Positions 47,213-60,358 of a stretch of 64,000 bases of DNA are shown piece after piece. A program made the translations under genes and the position numbers. Each line of letters opens with the position of its first letter. Position 1 is the stretch's first letter. The stretch is taken from contig JAAALK010000079.1 of assembly GCA_019279435.1 (NCBI GenBank), forward strand, positions 62,940,330 to 63,004,329, given 5' to 3'. The stretch is from Zizania palustris (lineage: Eukaryota; Streptophyta; Magnoliopsida; Poales; Poaceae). Under the pieces are notes generated by a model. It did not search any database, had not been told where the DNA came from, and saw only the letters and a program-made list of their open reading frames with translations.

Positions 47213-49294
47213 TCCATGGATGGACACCTACAACCAGCCTCTGCACGCACACGGTACGTACTACGTACACGGCACTAGATCAACCAAACTCCTGCAGCTA
47301 CATATATCCTTTTGCTCCTTTGAAGGTAATAATTCTAGCTTGTTTCGTTAATCAGGCTGTGTGTATTAATTCCTCCTTAATTTTCTCGCTGAATTATTTG
47401 TCGCGGCGAAGACGATGAACTTGATCTGGTCATCGCATGATGTGTGAATTGCACATTATCTAGCACGCTGCAGTGTGATCGATGATTCAACTGTGTGTTA
47501 ATTAGTTCTGTAACTGATACGATGGATTCCTCTCAAGCGATTGAGGAAGGTAAAATGATTTGTCTCTACTGAATGAGTGAAGAACTGCTGATGATCGAAT
47601 TTGTGGTTTGCAAAGTTGGGACTTATTACTGTATTAGGTCAGATCTGAAGGACAATAACTTTCCAAATCCAATCATCAATAAGATGCACCACGGGTGACA
47701 CAGACTTGCAGTTAGCCACTTTATTTATGGTTTTTAGTTCATCATCAGATGCTCATAAAATAATTACACTTTTGCTAGACATGCATGTAAGATGAAATTT
47801 CTATACCAAGTACTGATTAACAACTGATGTGACTTCGGAAAAGGAAGTTGGTCTCATTTAATTTTGTTGATTTAGATGAAATTTCTATACCAGGTACTGA
47901 TTAACAACTGATGTGACTCCGGAAAAAGGAATTGAAGTTGGTCATTTAATTTTTCTGATTTAGATGAAATCTCTATGCCATAAATTTTTCCTGAGTCCCT
48001 ACTAATTTCTGAGTTCGATCATGAACTATACCTCGCTTCTTCGATCAATACAGTTTACCAAATTAAAGTAGACTGACTTGATCTCTCTGCTCAGCTGCTT
48101 GAAGTTATTTTCTGTCCAACAATTAATTTGCTTTCTGCTTTGTTATTTTCACCGACCTTGATCTTGATAATCCAATTTTTCTGAATTAATATGATTAATT
48201 ATACAATTATTTTCTTAAACTTATTCGTATTATATATGTCTCCGAAGCTTAATTTCTACTCCCAATATCCTTCGTAATCTTGTGCTATCTCACAATATAT
48301 TGTGCATCATCGCAGGTGTTAGAATGTTCAAAAAGGTCATCCTCCTCGCATACAACGCATGATGCATCATATCCATTATATTGGTATGCATATTCCTTAA
48401 TTGCATGATACATATGTGCCATTTCGTAGATTAATGTAGCCAGAAAAATTACTGCAATTTAGAACTAAAAGTTGTAACATAAATTCTGGCTTGAACTGAA
48501 GATTTCAGTTGCTAGATATGATCTCCCCTCACCTGTAAATTGAAGGAAATGCACGTGGAATTTTGTGATGGTAAAAAAGCACAGTATAAAATCAGCTTGG
48601 TTAATTACTACGGTTTTATGAAACCGGTTTCTATAAATTGTCCAAAATCTCCGTGGTAAGTCAGCAAAGTATAAGTTTGGATTCAGTACTATTACTGCGG
48701 CATGCATGCTCTCCTTTTAAAAAAATCATGTCAATAATCCTTCCCTATTTCGCATATGCAGAATTTGATTTATTTCAATCCAATTTTTTTTACTAAATAG
48801 TCAAGTAGGCGCATGGTATCTTATCTGCTTCCAGTTTTTTTCCTCTGACGACATTTTCCGTTTATTACATGATATTGAAAGAATATATTTGGGGCTATAT
48901 CCTACAAATTACTATAATTTTAAATATTTTAATTCAAACAAGGATGAACTTAACTTCCGGACCTTTATAAACCATAATTTATTTTATGTTTTGTAATTGT
49001 TCTTTACTTACTTCACACTGTTGTTGTAGTTTATTTTTTCTGCTAGCGAAGGTTGTTTTCACCTTTGATCTGTTTACTGCATACATTATTGAAAGTACGA
49101 TTAAATTACAGTTTTTGTTCAGATGGACATTATTGTAGAGTCATGTGAATGAAGTCGTCTCCCTCCCTTTCGAGACTTTTATACTAGCGGACTGTTCATA
49201 ATATTGTCGATGTTATATGGTTGGCAAATTTTGTCAGATTATTTTAGAGTTTGACAGTGAGAGTTGACATATTGTGAAACTCTTACAATCAAAG
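47213..49294 (+). other. 3'UTR and downstream flank of the TB1-like gene
   Basis: AT-rich with no further gene. A GGTACGTA at 47253 could be a 3'UTR intron donor but no acceptor was fixed. A tandem repeat lies at 47791-47980. Confidence 0.4.
47791..47980. repeat. 84-bp tandem duplication downstream of the TB1-like gene
   Basis: GATGAAATTTCTATACCA recurs at 47791 and 47875, with the start of a third, diverged copy at 47963. Each unit contains GTACTGATTAACAACTGATG and GAAGTTGGTC. Copy 2 carries small insertions. Confidence 0.85.
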
Positions 49295-49297
49295 TTA

Positions 49298-49430
49298 CAC
49301 TACTAGAGAACTGTGGTTTGCACTCGGCAAAGTTTAAATAACACTCAGCAAAGTATACTTTGCCGAGTGCCCGAGATATTAGGCTCGGCAAAGAAAAGGA
49401 GACTCGGCAAACTTTGAGTTTCCGGTAGTG
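49298..49430. mobile_element. 133-bp miniature CACTA element
   Basis: It begins CACTACTAGAGAAC and ends GAGTTTCCGGTAGTG. The interior has GCACTCGGCAAAG and CTTTGCCGAGTGCC repeats like the larger CACTAs. Flanks are TTA and TAT, so the 3-bp duplication is not perfect. Confidence 0.8.
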
Positions 49431-49432
49431 TA

Positions 49433-52400
49433 TATATCTCTGAGAACAATAACTCTATGTTCTGTTAGTGTGTCTTTAACTTTGAGAAGTTTGTTATAGA
49501 TTATAGTTCTCTATGTTCAGACTCCGTCCACTTCTTATATATACAGAGTTTATACTCGTTATATATACTCTACCACAAATTGCATGGTGCTTGCAACGTT
49601 CTGTTTGCTGCATGCCTACATACATCAACATTATATCTATCTTATCCACCTTGCTATTCTATCATGTTGTTGGTATTGTCAACCTCATACATCCCCGGCC
49701 TCCAATTTTGTTGGCACCTTAAGGATCATCATTTGAGAAGTCCGAGAAAGGGGATATTGATCACACCTGATATGTGAGATGAACTCGATTAAATGTGAGT
49801 TGTTCTATGACAAACACAACAAGCATTTAATATAAAATAACTAGTTGACTGAGCACATGCTTAAGCCTAGCTATTGCTCTCTCCTTCCCATTATCTCCAT
49901 CATCTAAGCATTTTTCAGTTTTCCCACAATCTACATTATCTAATAGTTAAATCAATAACACAGCAAATCGTATTATATGCAAATTGATTTAGAGTCCACA
50001 TGCATGGTTTTGACTTCCGCTTTTTTTCTTCTTTTACTAGTACTCCGCATGGCCACATGCACATGCAGATTGAGGGTGCAGAAAAGCGAAATAACAGACA
50101 CGACATGCGAGAATTTAAGTTCCACATCTCTAATCTTGATCATCTCATCGAATTGTTAAATAATAGAGATAACGAGAAGAGGAGAATATATCCTAGTACA
50201 CCGACTTGTTCCTTGGGCCCTCGAAGAAGGTTGGTCAAGGGCGTCAATAGAGCCCTCCTTTTGCCATTATTTTGCCATGTAGCTTTGGTTTGTCGTGGTC
50301 GATGAGCAACCATGCTCGACTAGTCCTCTTAGCCATAGTTGTTTTCGGGGAATTATGGCGAAACTAAGAAGGTGCCCCTATGTTTGGACCTCAGCTCGCT
50401 ATGCCCTAATGCCATTTAGGGCACATCGCCGATCGGTCACGCGCGCCAGCTATTAAGGTTGGTCTTACATACCCTCCTCCAAGATAATGAAGTGCTCCAA
50501 TTTGCTTGAGACTGACACCTATATATGATGGATGTTAGGAAATTTTAAAAGCTAATCGCATTGCATTGTGTAGAGAAGAGAAGATAATTATCAATCAATT
50601 ACAAATAATCAACTCTAGCTCGTACTCACAGATGAGTTAGCTAGACTGTGTCCTTTTTTATTATCTCCGTTCAAGTTATATTAGCATATATACCAAGCAA
50701 TTTGTGGCAGTAATAAGTTCAAAAAATTGCAAAAATAGCATGCGGTCAGCATTTGAAGTGCCGACTAGAGCAGATGTGACATCCAGTCTGTACTTTTAAG
50801 TGCCGACCACCTGTTAGTTTTGTAATTTTTTAAAAACGGCATACAAATTTGATTTTTTTTAAAAAAAAATTCCATACCTTTCTCCGCTAGATTGACCACT
50901 GTCTCCACCACTCCCTTTTAAAGGAACAAAGCAAGCTGTCAAATATCTTTAAAAAGTAGATATTCTTTCTAAAATAATGTAAAATTAATAAATTAAAATT
51001 GATCGGAATATACACCAACATACATGCGGAGGATTGATTAATTGCTCGTTAAAATAATGTAAAATTACCAACAAATTAAAATCCATCACCGGCCGGCCAT
51101 CTCGCCACAATATATAGCACCAACTGTTTGGGCAGCAAATCACACTGTTCGTGCACGCACGCAAAAATGTACATCGATTAATAGCACGCACCCGCTGCAC
51201 ACAGTCTCGAAGCTAAGGTCACATGCTGTACTACAACAAGACGAGGGACAGACAGTGTGCACATGTATCTAGTCATGTCAATATTCTGAAGCACTTAGTG
51301 TAAAAAAGACCAAGGCAATTGTATCTACGCACAGTCAATACGTACGTACCTCATCTGAAGAGCCGAGTACGTACTAGCTTTCTGCACGTACAGCCACGGT
51401 ACGGTACAAGACTGCACTGTTCCAAAACCCAATCGTAGAAAATGCAGTAAGAGTTCCATATCATCAAAGGACGACGTGTGTACATGCCATCTGCCTATAT
51501 ATATTATATTCATGCAACTCCAGTTACGAACGTTCCATAGCTTCCCGTCAGTAGAATCAGATACTTTGATGAATGTTTCGCCCCAAAAAACGCCTTGATC
51601 AAACCTGTAGAAAGACGTCTTGACATAGAATATTAGTAAAGTCATGCGGTATAAATCAATCTACTTCAAAGTAGTGTTAACCAAGCCATGCATCGTGCTG
51701 TTAATTAATCCCTAAACATCGTATCGTATGTGTAAATATATATGCCATAACTGCAACCCACAGGAAAATTATTATTATTCCCTGAAGCATGCATGCAGGA
51801 TCTTGAATCTCCAAACCATTTGCAGGCAGAAAACTAATATAAAGAACGACATCGAATACAAGGGCGCGCGGTTTATGTGCGCTCAATGTAGCATGAGAAC
51901 AGAGCTGTTGAGCAGAGCGAGAAATCCGCCAGAAGACCGCTTGCAATTTATGTGACAGCCGTGCCCGAGTTTTTACACAAGGAAAATGATTATATCATAT
52001 CCCAGCTAGCTTTTGCATCTATGATGAACACAGTCATAGAGTTTGAGTTTGCAATAGCTTCAATTAGGGGCACCCCCTCCCACTTGATAATAAGATAATC
52101 AAGTCAAACGCAGACAAAAAGCTAGCAAATTAAGCATGAAGTTAAATTACCCGGTGAAAATATAACCATACTTTTCTCAACAATATAATGTATCTGACCT
52201 GATACATATAATCGATGGACTTGGCTTTTGACCCTTGCAAGCCATTCCAACCAGCTGTACAAAATTTGACCCACTGAACGTAGGCTTTTTTGGTAGACAT
52301 GCATTGCTTTTACAAAGATTTTGATCAAAAATGTACCTAACCTGTTATATATGATTGATGAATTTGGATTTTATCCAATGTAAACCTACTATTATTCCAA

Positions 52401-54103
52401 CCTGCATGTACCAAAATTTGACCACATGTTTTGGTTAGTGTGCAAGTTTGACATCAAATAAAATGGCACAAAATTTGACCACACAATGAAAGCATATCAA
52501 TCCATACACAGTTCGTCCCCAACAAATAAATGTGGGATGGATTATGAGGCTTCAGGAGGAGCCGTACACAAGTAACATATATACTCAAGGAGAAAAAAAA
52601 AGTAGCTAGCAGTTTACAAATTTATTCAGTGATTTGATGAAATAATAGTTATAACCTTTACCAGTTGTAAATTCAGCATTATTGCTGCATTCAATCTGTT
52701 TGGACACTGTTTGAAAAATCTATTAGATATATATTTCTTTAACACGCAAGTAAAAGATTAACACCTGTAAATTCCTTTACATGTGCTAGCTTAATGTTGA
52801 TTCAAGGAGCTCACTACTTTAAGGCATTAATAAAACTGGAAAGGTTCTCTCTATTCGCTTAGCATCTGTATTGCACACAACACGCCAACTTGTCCGCCCA
52901 TTCGGACTTACTTGCTTATATATACCTTGTCCTATGTATTTAGGATTTTGCAATAATAAAATCCAAATGAAATTGATGGCCTAATTATCTTACACGTACA
53001 CTAGCAAGGAACGTATATACTAAGGATTGATCGAAGCTACATACATATGTCCAAACAGACCTGGATTATGTTATAGAATCCCACTTATCTTTAGGTCATA
53101 TATACCAAAGGGATCAATATGGACAAAATAGATTTCACATATATCAATTATCTGGGTTGCTCCTACTTGGCTCCATTGTTCCTTCACAGATTCATTTCAG
53201 TTTTAAGTTGGAAACTTTTGGTTCTGCTGGCTTGCCTAACCTCTCACTGCACCATCTAAACTGACAAAAAATCATACATACACTAAAGTCCATATGCATG
53301 CCAAAACTCGTCAGAGTTTTTCTTTCCTATCAAACCAGCTGATCGATTACCTAACATACAAATCAAAACAAAAATTATAATGCATATGTCCTCACCCCCT
53401 CACCCCACCCCCACAAAAAAACTGATTGGAAATGGCTATCTTGCTTGATATTAAATTTGCTGATCTAGTGATCTTGGAAAGAAACCATGCTTGGAATTAA
53501 GGAGTTTGGGTGCCGGCCAGGTCCTTCTTCGTAAGTGGAGTATTAATTTGTGAGGTACATGTATATTTCTAGTGTTAACCAAGAGATATATGCTTCTCAA
53601 CAGTAGCATACCTCATGATGAACACTGTAAGGTATATATAACACACTCAATACCTCCCAAAGAGGTCCTAAAAAATCTAATTGTCCATACACACACACAT
53701 GGTCAATCAGTTCCAAGAAAAGCTCTGTGATATTTAGAAAAAAAAAGCATAATTGAGATGACACAAAGACTTGAATGAGAGAAGAAAAACCAAAGAATTC
53801 AAAGTTTGGAACTAAAATATTGAAGCACATATATCAATGCTTAGAATGGATCTTGAATAGAGAGGACATGAGATGTTATGCACTGCATCTTGTTTTATTT
53901 TACAGTTAATTGGCAGCGAATAGGTAATGGTAGTATTCAAGAGTGACCTCCATCTTGTCATGTAACACCTTGATTGCCAGTATTTTTTTTCTGCCAATTT
54001 ATTAATCATCAAGATCTCGTTTTGGATTACACTAGAAATAATAACAGCTATATTAGAAAACAATATTAAGGCAGGGCACAAAACTGTACGTGAACCTAGC
54101 AGT
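49433..54103. other. AT-rich intergenic DNA, no gene seen
   Basis: Open frames are short with no recognised domain. At about 52190-52500 there are degenerate repeats of ACCAAAATTTGACC with CCAACC neighbours. Nothing else is supported. Confidence 0.35.
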
Positions 54104-54106
54104 TTA

Positions 54107-54338
54107 GGGCGTGTACAACCTCATTTAATATGTGGTCTCTTAAGAGGTCTCTAAGGGGTTAAGTGAAAAAAATACAAGAGACGGGCTCTTCGCGAAGAGC
54201 CCGTCTCTACACGATTCTCCATACGCAGTATCTCTTAGCTGCATTTATAATTCAGAGACTTAGAGTTGTACCATGCAATTTCTTTGTTGTCTCTTGTACT
54301 TTGAAAACCGTTTCGTCGTCTCATAGTTGTACATGTCC
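54107..54338. mobile_element. Tourist-like palindromic MITE, copy B
   Basis: Ends GGGCGTGTACAA and TTGTACATGTCC with a perfect TTA duplication (54104-54106 and 54339-54341). It contains a perfect 30-bp palindrome at 54178-54207 centred on CTTCGCGAAG. Confidence 0.9.
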
Positions 54339-54341
54339 TTA

Positions 54342-57197
54342 TAGCTCAAGTAGAGGTTGATGCATATGAATCAAGCAATAGCATTGAAAATGTCAGATAT
54401 ATGTATTGATTAGGAGGATGGCAGTGATACTACTAATGTATCGGTACTCGATAGGACTATTTGAACAGTAATGAATGCACTACAATTATTTACATATATA
54501 TGATTATTTAGGATGAATTCAAATCTTCAACACACAAAATGCGAGTGAGTGAGTAACTTAACCAACAATTAATACTGTGTGGATTCTATTCCGGGAAAAG
54601 TTACCCTTTCACCAATTTTTGTGTTGGATTAATTAAAGAAAAAAATCTTGGAATACCAAGAGCTAGCTAAATTCATTAGCACAATGAAAGGAAATTGAGA
54701 TGGAGCAAAACCTATTTGATAATATGCATTGTGTCTGAAATAAAAATCCATACACTAGATTTAAAATCCCAGATCGGATTAAAGTCGTCCCTGTTCAGAT
54801 TTAGTCTGCATCATATCATATATATATATATATAATTCGAAAAATATGGAGTAAAAACAGTAGTGTGGCCGGAGAGCATCACTAGCTAGCTTTAGCTTAC
54901 CTCCAAAATGCAACCAAGCAGCGACAATATGCACAGCAATAACGCAAGATGAATATTGGTTAGCTAGCAGAAACGCGACCTCATGACATGCACGTACTAC
55001 CTGAGAACCGGATTGGTCAAGGCAAACTTTCTTGCATGATGCGAGCTGATCTTGATTTGACCCATCAATGCTTATCCCTCTCTTATCCTGCTAGCTAGGT
55101 GTCGCTAGCTCTGACCTCTGAGATCGCCAAGGGGGAAATCAACACACGGAGGTTTCTCTGTACTTCGTCTAATTAAAAATCAACAAGGAAAACATGAATG
55201 GTATGGCTCGTGGCTGATCTCTCTCGACAGATCGAACGCCACGAACGAACTTCGACAGGAGATCGAAAACCCAACACCGCTGCTCAAACGAGGCACGATC
55301 TGGCGCCAACGGGAGGAGAAGGAAGCAGCTAGTAGCTATTACCTGCAGTTCGCCGGCTCTCTAGCTCATCCAGATTCCACACAGGAATGAAGCGGCTAAT
55401 TGGCAATTACTCCGAATACAGCATCGATCCCGGCCCTCTAGCCTCTCGCTCTCCCTCTCTTCCCTCTCCTAGCATCATCATCCATGGCTTTTCTCTCTCT
55501 CTCTCGCTCTGAAGAGGGGAGGACGAGGGCGAGGGTGAGGTGATGTTGCCTTCCTTGCTTGCTTGTGTTGTCGAGGAAATGAATAGGAGCTTCATGTGAA
55601 AAAGGCTGCAGAGATACTTGGCTTTGGATGGAGTGAGTGGATGAGCTAGGACAAACAATATGGTTTTTATTAAATAGCAAAGGTCGTTTCCATGGTGTAC
55701 TATGGAGCCATAACAACTGTTTCCCTCCGTCCCAAATTCTATCCGAAAATACAGTGCTTTTAATTTTAAAATTTATCTTAAATATAAGATTTAGTACTAG
55801 TAAAATCATATTTTTATATACAAAAGTACTTATATTATTTTTGGACTTAATTCATTAAGTCACCGAACTACTTTTGGAGTCGTATGCACTAGCTCACCGT
55901 AAGAAAAGTATTATAGGTGTTTGGAAAAAATAATCTCTTACGATTAAACGAATTGTATCGAAAGACACTTCAAAGCCTAAGGAAACTTTAAAGGATACTT
56001 AGATACTGTAGGTTCGGAGCCTCTCAACATAGTCCCTGGAGACTATCGTAAGAATGCCCCGAAGCCCCTAGACACTCAAAGGATTATGAAGGATCCCTTA
56101 GTTTTGTGGAGACTTCCTCCCGAAGGCGCACCGCAATTCGAGACAAGACGTTCGCTTTACAGCTGATTCACACACTATTTTACTATTTTGCCTTTACGAA
56201 ATTTTGTAAATAAAATCAACAATGATAGTTGTAACTAGACGGAAGAATAGTAATTTCCTATTGTATTTTTGTTTATAAATATTCGTCTTTTCTACTGTAA
56301 CGGGTACCCAGAATTCAGTCAAAGAATACACTTCAAATTAGAAGTCCTTCGGATGGCCTGAACCAGTACGAACTTAATCATTTTCTTTTAGCTAGCCCTT
56401 TGAAGCTATTTAAACTTGTAGGCGTAATTTTTTATATCAATAATAGTTTTTTATATCTCTTTAATACGTCTTTAAAGAGTAAAACCCTTAATTTTAAAAT
56501 GGAGGAAGTACAAAAACACTAGTGCAGGCTAGCAGCTAGCTTGCTTGGCAGTTACCAATGTATGCACGCCCTGGCTAGTTGTGTGGCATTAGATCACTTT
56601 TAAGGCCTCAAATAAATATTGATATTTGACTTAGAATGTCTCTGGAAGAATGTGAAATGTATTTGTTGTTCAAAATATGAAATATATGTATTGTTAAGAA
56701 TGTGAAATATATGTATTGTTATTCTAAATGTGAAATATTTGATTTGTGTATACACAGCATGGCTAGCATACATGCAACTAGCTTGTAAATAAAATATTTT
56801 TTAAAGCTAAAAATGTCATCTATGACAGGTTATAACTATCAATCCTTTGTAGCATCGTACTTATGATCAGGTGTAAAGTTATCGAGTTTTCTATGTTTGT
56901 GATTCTATAGTTATTTTAGAGAATAAAAAACAAACAAATTTAGACAGATTCAGACCTCTTAAAAGATAATAATCATAATTTTGTATGTAGAGTATACACT
57001 CAAGAGCATGAATGTAAAGGTTTCATATGTATAAAAGCTTGTGTTTTTGTATAAGCTTAGCCTATGAGAGGTATCCTGATCTCTTTATATATCATAAGGG
57101 TTGGAAAGTTACCATTTAAGTTTTAACTACCCAATCAATTCTCTTTACAATGGTTAAATCATTAGGGATCATGAGCTAATAAATACAACATTATTCA
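54342..57197. other. Intergenic DNA, no gene seen
   Basis: A Stowaway-like left end (CCCTCCGTCCCAAATTCTAT, about 55721) and right end (TTTTAAAATGGAGGAAG, about 56491) are separated by about 780 bp. The middle (about 55860-56400) reads like a decayed LTR fragment (GGAGCCTCTCAACATAGTCC), so a nested insertion is likely but its edges are unclear. The rest is AT-rich. Confidence 0.4.
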
Positions 57198-57243
57198 CTA
57201 TCTTAATTTATATTCAAAACTGTCAATTACGTCTTTAAGTTAT

Positions 57244-57391
57244 GGGTTAATTTTTTTTGTGCCATTACGATTTTTACGGTTTGCCAAAATGCCATCGTTG
57301 TGTCACTGCCAGATGGGGGCCGCCACAGTCACTGACAGTGATATGTAGGCAATTTCTGAAAATTATAATGGCATGTGAGTAATTTTTAAGT
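57244..57391. mobile_element. Mutator-like MITE (AATGGCAT family, copy 2)
   Basis: It begins GGGTTAATTTTTTTTGTGCC and ends near GGCATGTGAGTAATTTTTAA. The body matches 41050 and 57419 almost throughout (CAGATGGGGGCCGCCACAGT). The terminal CCC is lost. Flanks TTAAGTTAT and AAAAGTTAT are a possible decayed 9-bp duplication. Confidence 0.8.
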
Positions 57392-57418
57392 AAAAGTTAT
57401 TGTCATTTATCTTAATTT

Positions 57419-57564
57419 GGGTTAATTTTTTCCGTGCCATTACAATTTTTGCGGTTTGCCAATATGCCATCGATGTGTCACTGACATATGGGGGCCGCCA
57501 CAGTCACTGACAGTGGCATATAGGCAATTTCTGAAAATTATAATGGCATGTGAGTAATTTTCCC
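57419..57564. mobile_element. Mutator-like MITE (AATGGCAT family, copy 3)
   Basis: It begins GGGTTAATTTTTTCCGTGCC and ends GTGAGTAATTTTCCC. The body is nearly identical to the copy at 41050 (for example GGTTTGCCAATATGCCATCG and GACAGTGGCATATA). TAATTT is present on both flanks. It sits only 27 bp from copy 2 in the same orientation. Confidence 0.85.
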
Positions 57565-57844
57565 TAATTTATATTCAAGACTGATATTTACGTTCGTAAG
57601 TTATTGCCATTGATAATGTGGATGAGCCGTTGTTTTGGACTTTGAGTCCTTTCGATCGGGATATTTATACTCAGGGCTCCTTACCATTTTATTGTTGAAC
57701 TCCGGTCCAATCTTTTCCGAAGTAGTTTTCATATATTTGATATATATTTGACATCCAAACTAATTTTTATTGACTCGGCTGTTATAATTGTAAACAAAAT
57801 ACACATTTTTTTAAGGCACCCTGCTTTATAGATATCATCGATCG

Positions 57845-58372
57845 ATGATGCCACCGTATCTCTCCCACGCCGCAGCCGCCGCCGGAGCAGCGCACAGAGC
57901 CGGAGGGCCCCGGGCCCGGCCGGCACGCCGGCGACGGGTCTCTGTCCAAGAGCGCGCGCATGCAGCAGCGTCGCCACGCCTCGATCTCTCCTCCTCCGCG
58001 CCGCGTGCGTCGCCGGTCGCCCGTCGGTGTGAGTACTGTGGCACGTCCCATCCGGCCATCTGCAGCGAGATCGCCCCCGTGCCGGTGACCGCGCGCGGCC
58101 GATCCCGCGCGTTCCGCCGGGCAGACGCGCGCACAAATCAGGCAGTTCGTACGTGGTACTGCTCCATATTGGCGCAAATACGTACGACCTTTAAATGTAT
58201 AGTGCCACTACCAACTACCAACTACCAACTACCAACCTTGTGCCCGGACCCGGCCGGCCATTCTTCCTACATACGGAGTAGTTTATCCACACTGTCAAAT
58301 TTTTTCATCACACCGGCCGTCAATGTTCCGGGCGCCCTCTGGAGATCACATCGAGACGGATTAATTGATTAA
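57845..58372 (+). other. Unassigned GC-rich open frame
   Basis: A GC-rich island (about 57840-58140) with open frames on both strands. The plus frame of 175 codons is Ala/Arg-rich at first and loses that composition after about 58140, which argues against one real protein. It resembles no known family. A (CTACCAA)n tract lies at 58206-58238. It could be a promoter island or captured fragment. Confidence 0.2.
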
Positions 58373-59500
58373 TTCTGCCTCCATTGAGCAAGCACATAGT
58401 ATGTCGTAAAAAGGAGACGAATACCTCATGCTTGTACTGTGGCTGTGCTTATCCAGACTGATGACCACTTCTGCTGACCCCTCTACAGATAAATAGATCA
58501 TCCGAGATCCTCATCGTAGAAGCGAGCGATCGAGAGCACTGGTCTTTGACGTCTCGTCCTCCATCGATCGAGAGGCAAAGGCAATACCCGCAACACATCA
58601 CCCAGCTGACAAAGCAGTAGTGCCTGCCTGCTGCCTGCCTACTCACAACGTCACTTCAGGCTCAGGGTAGTAGCTACTAGCTACACGGCTACCCCAACAA
58701 TGCATCCGTCTCACTGAGGCAGTGAGGCTATAGCTAAGCTAGCTAGCAGGAGCAGCTGGTTCAGCACGAGCAATGTCGTAGTCGTCGTCGTCGTAGCCGG
58801 CCTCGTAATGCGGAAGGGACAGGCGAAGAAAAGAGAAGGAAGAAAACAGTGTGATAACGTGAGGGGGAGTGATCAACAGGGGATGAACAGCGATTTCCAT
58901 GTTGTAAACTACAAGCGTCGCTATTCACAAACAGGGCAACGCCGCTCGGCATCGGCAGCAAGACAGCAAGGGAGGCAGAGGGGGGCCGGCCGGGGTCTAG
59001 CCGTCTAGTTGGGAAAGATTTTATCGCACTTTTCTAATCCAAAACTACATTGGAAAATGCGAAGTGTACGTCTGTGATTCAGATTCACGCCATCAGTTAC
59101 CAGGTTTTTTTCGTCAGAGCAGTGCTAATGATCTAGTTAGTGGTATCATTATATATATAGTTATCTAATAGTCTACTTATATACTATATATTTAATGTGT
59201 AACCAATCATATCATTTCACAAAGTTTATAGAAACTCATGCATCAGTGGACTGTTAGTTGTTAGTTAGTAGCTCGATTTTCTTTTATTTTTTCCTTTCTT
59301 GTACTTCAATACTAATATAATATGGCAATTTTTATATTCCGCTTGAATCAACTTAGTGTACTTGAACTACAGGGCCTTGACATGTTTAGGCATGTATTGG
59401 CATAATTGTGGCGGGACATCAATCATGTCAAGTACAGCTTACCAGGGAGTTTTCGGGATAAAAAGAAAGTCACTGGCAATGACGCTTCGCTTTGATTAAG
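58373..59500. other. Intergenic, no gene seen
   Basis: Short overlapping frames only. A (GTC)n run lies near 58776-58794. Confidence 0.35.
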
Positions 59501-59509
59501 GGCTCGTTT

Positions 59510-60010
59510 CATGAACTAAAACTAATTGTTAATTAGAACTAATTATTAGCTAGTTAATAATTAGTTGACTAATAATTAATTCACATACGTTTGAATACGA
59601 CTAAGGGAATGTACAATCATGAGACGACGGAACGGTTTTTAAAGTACAAGAGACAATAAAGAAACTGCATGGTACAACCCTAAGCCTCTGAATCATAAAT
59701 GCAGCTAAGAGACAATGCGTATGGAGAATCGTGTAGAGACGGGCTCTTCGTGAAGAGCCCGTCTCTTCTATTTTTTTCACTTAACCCCCTAGAGACCTCT
59801 CAAGAGACCACATATTAAATGGAGTTGTACACGCCCTTAATAACTAAATAAAGAGTAAATGGCTCCTATTAAGAGTCATTAGTTCACTTTTGTGGACTAA
59901 TGCCTAACCATTAGTTGGCCTATGCGCTAACAATTAGTTTAGTAATCAGTTGATATGTTTGGATAAATTAAGGCTAAAATTCAGCTACTAACAATTAGTT
60001 CACACATTAG
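59510..60010. mobile_element. AACTAATTGTTAG-rich MITE-like sequence split by Tourist-like copy C
   Basis: The left part (about 59505-59604, GGGCTCGTTTCATGAACTAA) and right part (about 59837-60010) share AACTAATTGTTA / TAACAATTAGTT motifs in opposite orientation. They look like the two arms of one old element related to 42752. The right end is ill-defined. Confidence 0.45.
59605..59836. mobile_element. Tourist-like palindromic MITE, copy C (inverted orientation)
   Basis: The ends are GGGAATGTACAA and TTGTACACGCCC, in the opposite orientation to copies A and B. It contains a near-perfect 30-bp palindrome at 59736-59765 (centre CTTCGTGAAG). Flanks are TAA and TTA. Confidence 0.85.
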
Positions 60011-60334
60011 ATTCGACAGGTACAGTGAACGTAAAATGCATGGTATTATCCAGTGCTCAGAGTTCTTCCTCTCTATTCTAAATTTCTGACGTTGAGCTGG
60101 TTTAATTCTCTTTATCTGGAAACATCACGTAATTTGACTGTCGTACTTCTTCGATCGATTTTCTTTGTTTTAAGATTGTACAGCATCATGTCGTATAGTC
60201 TTTACTCATCAGCGGCAAACACAATCAGAGCTAAAGAAATATTCTTTTAGCATATATTGCATTCCCAAGAACAGATGAGTCATCACAGATTCAACGCAAG
60301 CACAAGGCAACCTTTCTCTGACAGGCCACATGCA

Positions 60335-60358
60335 CCCCCCCCCCCCCCCCCCCCCCCC
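60335..60358 (+). repeat. C24 homopolymer
   Basis: 24 consecutive C residues about 500 bp past the stop codon of the RING gene. Such runs are unstable in replication and prone to length errors in sequencing and assembly. Confidence 0.95.

Noticed and set aside
45977..47227. 416-codon antisense open frame over the TB1-like gene
   Set aside because: GC-biased third positions of the sense gene keep the antisense frame open; its translation resembles no family.
57845..58372. 175-codon plus-strand frame as a real gene
   Set aside because: Composition changes abruptly part way through, the tail is formed by a CTACCAA simple repeat, and no family matches; kept only as an unassigned region.
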